DNA of 64,000 bases, from positions 558,001 through 622,000 of the forward strand of contig OY776132.1 in assembly GCA_963675135.1 (NCBI GenBank). The letters run 5' to 3'. Position 1 is the stretch's first letter. Each line of letters begins with the position of its first letter. Made by a program: the position numbers and the translations under genes. This document shows positions 57,883 to 64,000 of the stretch, piece by piece. The DNA is from Galeopsis tetrahit. Its lineage: Eukaryota > Streptophyta > Magnoliopsida > Lamiales > Lamiaceae. The notes beneath the pieces are model-generated. The model ran no database searches. It had not been told where the DNA came from and was given only the letters and a program-made list of their open reading frames with translations.

Positions 57883-57965
57883 TATATATATATATATAAA
57901 GTAATACATATGGACTCATTCACTCATACTAGAAAATTATCCTTGAAAAATACTAAAAAAATTAA
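57883..57965 (+). promoter_or_regulatory. core promoter of gene 7 with overlapping upstream ORF
   Basis: The (TA)n box at 57883-57898 follows GTGCATGCAATTAATGTGTATCC at 57849. An ATG at 57910 opens a 43-codon frame that overlaps exon 1 out of frame and stops at 58041. If transcribed it would compete with the main ATG at 57966; its closeness to the TATA box argues it is usually outside the mRNA. Confidence 0.5.
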
Positions 57966-60900
57966 ATGGCGAAAAATACAGAAGAGCCAGTTAGCCCTAC
58001 TGCCCGGTTACTACATGCAAAAGAGCTCAATGTCTGTATAATATCAGTACTAGCTTTCAACACGGCGATTGATCCCATCTTATACAAAAACTGCGTCGAG
58101 CAAACTTTCCTCAAGCATCCTCGTTTCTCGTGCATCCTCGTAAGTCGAACAATGTTTTTTTTTTATGAGTAGGTCTTGTGTGAAACGAAGTTCTAAACCT
58201 TTTAACACTTTTGAAGAGATTGGTGCTAATTTGTTCTAGGTTTTTCAATTTAGTCTCATATATACTAACATTGTACCAGTTTAGTCCAAAATTGCACGAA
58301 AAACACTAAAACAATGTCGTTTTTAGCATATGTCTGATCAAATGTCTAATACATCTACTTATTCATATTTTAACACTTTTGAAGAGATTGGTGCTAATTT
58401 GTTCTAGTTTTTTCAATTTAGTCTCATATATACTCACATTGTACCATTTTAGTCCAAAATTGCAAGAAAAACACTAAAATTGTGTCGTTTTTAGCATATG
58501 TCTGGTTAAATGTCTAATACATCTACTTATTCTATTTATTCATATTTTATTTTATCAGTACATGAAACTTAGCGACAAATATCACCTTTTTTTTTTTTTG
58601 AATAATGAAGGTCGAGAAGAAGGGGAAATGTTGGTGGAAACGAACACACGTAGATATCGACAACCACATTTTTGTTCCGCATTTGGATCTTGATACGGAA
58701 CCCTCTGACGAATTTGTCGAGGACTTCGTATCGAATTTGTCGAAAATACCCCTGGATATGACAAAGCCCCCCTGGGAATTCCACATTCTCAATGTAAAAA
58801 CATCGGACGCAAATTCCGTCGCAATATTCAAACTTCATCATTCACTAGGAGATGGAGTGTCTCTCATTGCTTTGTTGCATGCATGTTCTAGGAAAATCTC
58901 TGATCCTGAGTCTTTACCTATTATGCAATTGTCCAAAAAAAAGATTAAACATCATAAATCCGGGTGTCTAAAGAGGTTATTTATCTTTATTTGGACAATA
59001 TTTTTGGTTATTTTCTACACTTTGGTTGATTCTGTTGAATATTTGGCTACACTAATGTTCTTGAAAGATGGAGAGACTCCAATTAAAGCAACTGAGTTCA
59101 CTTATAAGAGATTCGTTCACCGGATTGTTAATCTTGATGACGTTAAGCTCGTCAAGACAGCTATGAATGTGGTATGTTCTAAAGTCTTTACGATCTTATA
59201 GATATTAAACAAGTTTGAACTATACTTTTATGTCCGGTAAAGTGTAAATGTCAGACTATTCAACTGGTCGATTAGAGCCTAATCGATCTAGACTCGATTA
59301 AATATCAAACGAGTTAAATTAAATCTTAACATTTCAAACTTATAACTTGAACAATTGTGTTCTAATTTACAACTCTACTTAATTATAATGAAGTCTTTGT
59401 ATAAATTTGAATATAGAACTCAATGTTGCAGGGCTACGTACCTTGACATTTTGACCCATTTATTTGACTAGTCAATTCACATTATATCTCGACATTAATT
59501 TTGATAGCTGGATATTTGACATATAGGGTATACTCCCTCTCTCCATCTCGAAATTATTTGTATGATTTGACCGAAAATGAGATTTAGTATTTAAGAGATT
59601 TGGTGAGGTGTAAAGTAAAATGTATGTAAAAAAAGAGTGGCAATTTTGAAAATAAAATGATATTGAGAGGGTATTTTAATATTAAGAGTGTGGAAATAAT
59701 TTTGAGACATTTCAATAAAAAAAGTGTGCAAATAATCATGGGACGAAGTAAGTACTATATATCAATTTATACTTTTTCTATGTATCCAAGTTTTTAAATG
59801 TGAAGATTCTGACATTGCTAAATATATTTTTGAAATTGTTCAAGAGCATTAATGATGTACTATTTGGAGTCACAGAGGCTGGCCTAAGTCGCTATCTCAA
59901 CACAAGATACGGTAAATTCTCAATTCTTTTCCAATTATTTATGATCTTAATTACCTTAATATTTTTCTTCTTTTAAAAAGAATATCTTGAAATTATTTAC
60001 TAACACTATACTATTATTTACTGCAGAAAAAGATGGAGAAAAAAATGGTGGGAAAATCATCAAGAAGAGCACTAACTATTTACCAAGAAAACTACTATTC
60101 AGAACAACTGTTGTGTTTAATCTAAGACCAACTCCAACTATTGAGGTAATAACACCTTTAAGAGAGTCGTTACTCACAAGTTACTTTAAACGAGATAGAA
60201 GTTAATTTAGTCTCATAATTTTTTCTTTTTTTTGGAATGTTCTCAAAAAAGTTAAATGTATCAATTTAGTATCATTTAGTCGCAATTTGTTCTGTTTTGG
60301 TATCAAAAAAGTCAATATAGTTCCATTTTTTTCGCAGTTACATTGGAAAATTTTCAAAATACAGTCTGTAGCTTAGGTCGGTTCCATTTTAAATCCTTTA
60401 AGTTTTCACTTTTTCAAAATAAATCCTAAGGTGTCCAATTTACATCCTCTTTATCCAATTTACATCATTTTTGTCCAATTTACATCCTTTTGGTTGGAAA
60501 ATTAAAATTTTCGTCGGAAACTGACAAGCGCAACTGGAACGTTTGTTAAAATTGGGGCTTCCGACAGATTTGGTGACTGAGTTCCACATGTAATAAAAAC
60601 TGCCACAAAAAAAGATGTAAATTGGATAAAAAGGATATGAATTGGACATCTAAGGACGTATTTTGAAAAGGTGAAAACTAAAAGGATTTAAAATGAAATC
60701 GACCTAAGTTAGGGGACTTGTTCGAAATTTTCCCAACTTTTTTGGGACTAAAACAGAACAAATTGCAAAAAAATGGAACTAAATTGGTACATTTAACCTT
60801 TTTTTTTACCATTTCAGAAAAGGTTGAAAGTTATGTGACTAAATTGACTTATATCTCTAATTTAAACACACACAATAAAATTTTAAGATAAAAATAGATG

Positions 60901-62104
60901 TTCATGAATGGCAATGATATCTTCTAAATTTCAATTAGAGACTATTCGGTCCATTTCAGTTGTACGCTAAGCATTCTGTTCGATCTAAGTGGCTGTAAAA
61001 TAAGCATTATGTTCAGCTGAAGTGAATGTACACTAATGTTTAATTTGTCATCTAATTCGTATTGAATTTCCAAAAGTAAAATTATTGGTTTATTGCAGGA
61101 TTTATTCAAGATGATGGAAAAAGGGGAATTAAATAAAATGTGGGGGAATGCTATAGGCATCGCTATTGTACCTTTCACTCTCTCTCTACAAGAAGATCCT
61201 TTAACTCACATTCGTCGTGCAAAATTCAACATGGATAAAAAGAAACTATCACTTGGACACAAATCTACCCTCCTTGTAATGAAGACACTCATGTTGTTGT
61301 TTGGAACCAAGGTAAAAATCGTCTATAAGTTTTTCATTTTATCATTTTAGTCTGTCCGTTTATAAGTTTTTTATACTCTTTTTTTAATTTATGTGTTATT
61401 TTAATGCTACACAATTTTGACATTAATAATTTGCTTATAATTTGAAATATATAGAATTTCTTATTATTACATACTTTAATTTTTTTTCTCTTAATTCCCA
61501 GTCAGCAGCTAGGGTGACGAGGGCACTTTTAAAAAATACAACATTAACATTTTCGAATGTGATGGGCCCACAAGAAGAGGTTAAATTATTTGGACACCAT
61601 TTAGCTTACGTGTCCCCTTCCATTTATGGGTATCCTCAAGTAAGTCCAACTTGCATATCTTGGATTAGAAATTATTTACACTCTATATATACATGTTTTG
61701 TGTTTTAAGATCTTACGACGATTTTATTATAATCAGGATTTAAAAATTAATTTTCAAAAATTACTTAAAATCAAAGTCTAAAGTAAACTGTACTTTAAAG
61801 ACGCAATTTGTTCATTATAGTTCATTAAAAACTTTTAGCTATAATGACTGAATTTTTGTCGTCAATTTTCTTGATTACTTTTTATAAATAGCAATTTCTA
61901 TATTAATTAATTTTTTTTATTTTGATGCAGTCACTGAGCATCCATTTCCAAAGCTATGCTGGGAAGCTTATAATTTCGATAGGTGCGGATGAAAAATTGA
62001 TTCCAAATCCTCATCAACTCTGCGATGATTTGGTTAAGTCTCTTGGAGATATTAAGGAAGCTGCAATAAGAACAGGGAATCTCAATGATGATTATAATGT
62101 GTGA
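57966..62104 (+). CDS. WSD1-like: WSD1-like O-acyltransferase, gene 7
   Basis: Exons 57966-58139, 58611-59171, 59845-59911, 60027-60145, 61099-61311, 61502-61639, 61931-62104; 481 residues, open throughout. HHSLGDG at about 134-140; hydrophobic segment about 181-200. Exon 2 is type B to about LKRLFIFIW, then carries a type A patch (VDSVEYLATLMF, ATEFTYK). The end of intron 2 and exon 4 (IIKKSTNYLPRKLL) are closer to gene 1. Exon 4 has one extra codon (GEKNGGK). Intron 1 has a 168-bp tandem duplication, intron 2 a Stowaway, and intron 4 nested repeats X and Y. C-terminus NLNDDYNV. Confidence 0.93.
58201..58527. repeat. 168-bp tandem duplication in intron 1 of gene 7
   Basis: The unit starting TAACACTTTTGAAGAGATTGG occurs at 58203 and again at 58371, continuing through TTTTTAGCATATGTCTG and CTAATACATCTACTTATTC. 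Gene 5 intron 1 has it once and partly deleted (45379-45465). The two units differ at few positions. Confidence 0.8.
59533..59748. mobile_element. Stowaway-like MITE in intron 2 of gene 7
   Basis: CTCCCTCTCTCCATCTCGAAATTATTTG...CAAATAATCATGGGACGAAG (inverted, imperfect) with TA on both sides, 216 bp. Confidence 0.6.
60192..60857. mobile_element. repeat X with nested repeat Y, intron 4 of gene 7
   Basis: Outer ends GAGATAGAAGTTAATTTAG...CTAAATTGACTTATATCTC. Flanks ACTTTAAAC and AATTTAAAC suggest a 9-bp duplication with one change. At 60345-60733 a repeat Y copy (GGAAAATTTTCAAAATAC...GCTTAGGTCGG and its mirror) interrupts a 60-bp unit between TTACATT and AACTTTTTT. Confidence 0.65.
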
Positions 62105-62858
62105 AATTTAATTTATATATGTCATTGACTTATTGGTTATGTTAAGAAAAAATCATTTTCTAGTTTGTTGGTAGAATTTATCAAATGCTTGCATGTTTGG
62201 CAAATACATTGGTAATTTTTTGGGAAATTTTTAAAATACGTCTTGTAACTTACGTTGATTCAATTTTAAATTTTTTAAGTTTTTATTTTTTTAAAATGTC
62301 CTAAAGTGTCAAATTTACATTCTTATGTTCAATTTACATCTTTTTTTGTCCAATTTACATCCTTTTTGTTGGAAAATTAAAAAAAAATCACCGAAAACTG
62401 ACACGCGCAGCTCGAATTTGTGTTTAAAATTGGGGCTTCCCGCAGATTTGGTGACGGGCTGTCACATGTAATTAAAAATATGGCTACGTAATCATCTCCT
62501 CCCTTATAAACATAGGGACAGACAAATATATGTTCCAAAATACACCCATAAAACTCATCTCAACGGCCCCTAAAAGAAACTAAACTCAACTTAAAATTGG
62601 GAGTTTCGACAGATTTGATGACTGGGAGCCACATGTAATTTGTTCTCTCGCATTTTACTATTGTTAGTTGATTTAATAATTATTATTGAGAGACTATACG
62701 AATATAATCCTTTAAACACGAAATAATTGGACAAAGTGGTGTAATTGTGTTACGAGATTCCACCAAACAAATCAAAAGTGAGAAACATGAAATAGTTCAT
62801 CCTTCTTGAGCACAACTAAAAAAAACAACTCAAAAAAACAGAGAACAATTAAAAGCAT
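62105..62858. other. spacer between gene 7 and the convergent lipase-like gene
   Basis: 62219-62640 has a decayed repeat Y: GTCTTGTAACTTACGTTG, CAATTTACATC repeats, and two versions of AAATTGGGRSTTYCSRCAGATTTG followed by CACATGTAATT (62430 and 62595). No gene is seen. Confidence 0.5.
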
Positions 62859-64000
62859 TCACTTATACTGGTACAATTTATACTTAAACTCCAAATCAGG
62901 CTTCCACCATTGATGAATCCCATGAGCTTCCTTGAAGCTCGGCGAAGGGCTCGAGTTTATCGTCAAATACGCGGATGGAATTAGATGCCCCGCCTCAGAA
63001 TCCTTCCCTCGAGCACCCGAAACAATGCTCCCAATCGAATGCTTAGTCGCAATCTTCCCGATTTTTCCAGCTCCGATCGATTTCATCTTCTCTCGATGTT
63101 CAAAATACCCGATATACTCCGAACAAACCATATCGGATTGATTAACAAACAAGTAAGGAACCCAAGTCGACAACACAACAAACGTGTCATTTTCCCCACC
63201 AGTCTTGGACATGTGGCTGCCACTGGCAGCCACAGCCAGGCCAGCAGTGATGACACTGCTGGCAAGTCTCAACCCTAACTTCACCTTCTCATTTTTGATC
63301 CGTTCAATCGGAGCAGAGGCGAAGGGAGGGTTGAAGAGGTAGGTCTCAAGATGAGTCATCATATTCTTCACCATATGTCTACCTATTAGCAATGCTAATG
63401 ATGACCCCACTGAATGCCCCACTAGCCAGACATTTCCAGGGCCGGCCCTGGAAACCACCTGGCTAGCCGATTCACACCCAATTTGGAATCTTTGACTCTC
63501 TTGGAGATTGTTGACCATGGAATTAAGACTCGTCTTGTATTCCTCTGCTCTACTTTCCGATTTTGCGATTTTTCCACGAAACGCGACCACGTATTGTGGA
63601 GGCCGTTGACCGACATAGTTGAGCTGGTAAGGGGGGTAGAATTCATAGATAGCTCCAAAGTAGGATTGATCATTGGTGTCAATCAAAACTTGTTCTAATT
63701 TGAAATCCAGGCACATCCACCAGGGTGGAGCTAGGGCTTGATGGCCCTGTCGATTCTGTCGTCGGTCGCTTTCGAGCACGTACACTCCTTGAACTAGGCC
63801 AGCTGCAATGGACCTTCTATGATTTGAATTGTTCCTAAGAAAAAAATCTTTGAATTAGCTCATTTATTCTGTTATTAAAAACTTTTAGTCAGAGAAGCTA
63901 TGATGACATATTTTTTTTAATCAAATTAGTAAGGGTGGGAGAGTGAGAGATTTTACCAATCAATGGGAGTTTGAAATGATGGCCCTGAGAGGCCATAATT
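62859..64000 (-). CDS. alpha/beta-hydrolase lipase-like protein (At4g10955 type), 5' end beyond the window
   Basis: Two exons on the minus strand: exon 1 enters from the right edge and ends at 63957; a 122-bp intron (63835-63956); a long last exon 63834-62859 with stop at 62861-62859. The junction restores Trp (...SGPSFQTPID-W-NNSNHRRSIAAGL). Exon 2 carries ALAPPWW, GAIYEF, YVVAFRG, and the nucleophile elbow GHSVGS (GxSxG, catalytic Ser), then FNPPFAS and WVPYLFVNQSDMVC. The layout and motifs match plant proteins annotated as GDSL esterase/lipase At4g10955-like, which are class-3-lipase-like rather than true GDSL enzymes. The natural substrate is not known. It converges on gene 7 and has no sequence relation to the array. 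Confidence 0.88.

Noticed and set aside
1..64000. tRNA, rRNA or other structured RNA genes
   Set aside because: None recognised by eye; the one tRNA-related signal is a SINE-like tail at 32180-32310.

Overview
This is nuclear DNA of a flowering plant, most likely a eudicot. The signs are AT-rich non-coding sequence, many short GT-AG introns, and dense nested plant transposons: copia and LINE retroelements, hAT and Mutator-like DNA elements, and Stowaway MITEs with CTCCCTCCGT ends and TA duplications. No prokaryotic, organellar or viral gene is visible.

The window is organised around a tandem array of WSD1-like O-acyltransferase genes (wax ester synthase/diacylglycerol acyltransferase family, ending in a DUF1298-type domain), all on the + strand. 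Seven are complete with seven exons each: 8064-12093, 18801-22817, 28915-32070, 36817-40901, 45099-48384, 52992-56585 and 57966-62104. An eighth enters from the left with only its last two exons (333-760). A decayed ninth copy survives as an exon 3 relic at 36626-36689. Exon phases are the same in every copy, and all seven complete copies keep the HHxxxDG acyltransferase motif, a hydrophobic segment in exon 2, an NLRPTP motif and an NVMGP motif. The predicted proteins are 468-483 residues.

Paralogues differ by small in-frame indels, intron insertions and promoter architecture. Two sequence types can be told apart in exon 2: type A (genes 2 and 3) and type B (genes 4 and 6; gene 1 is B-like). 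Gene 5 looks like a B-to-A recombinant and gene 7 carries an A-type patch, so unequal exchange or gene conversion seems to have reshuffled the array.

Region by region. 1-312 is the 5' end of a minus-strand copia element whose LTR sits in the last-but-one intron of gene 0. 918-6590 is a nest: copia fragment, 476-bp hAT, and a minus-strand copia containing a solo LTR that contains a Mutator-like element. 8-12 kb is gene 1. 12-18.7 kb is duplicated flank plus hAT, Stowaway and TIR elements. 18.8-22.8 kb is gene 2. 23-28.1 kb holds a copia relic and a long-TIR Mutator-like element with a nested Stowaway. 28.9-32 kb is gene 3. 32-36.7 kb holds Mutator-like and Stowaway elements, the relic paralogue and a 5'-truncated LINE. 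36.8-40.9 kb is gene 4. 41-45 kb is an hAT element (with a nested element) in the gene 5 promoter. 45.1-48.4 kb is gene 5. 48.5-50.5 kb holds TIR elements. 51.2-53 kb is a duplicated promoter. 53-62.1 kb holds genes 6 and 7. At the right edge, on the - strand, lies the start of an unrelated alpha/beta-hydrolase gene of the At4g10955 lipase type, which may mark the array's right boundary.

The WSD-like proteins would esterify fatty alcohols or diacylglycerol with acyl-CoA, probably at the ER membrane, for wax esters or storage/cuticular lipids. Substrate preference cannot be read from sequence. All exon models come from splice sites, reading frame and comparison among the copies in the window.
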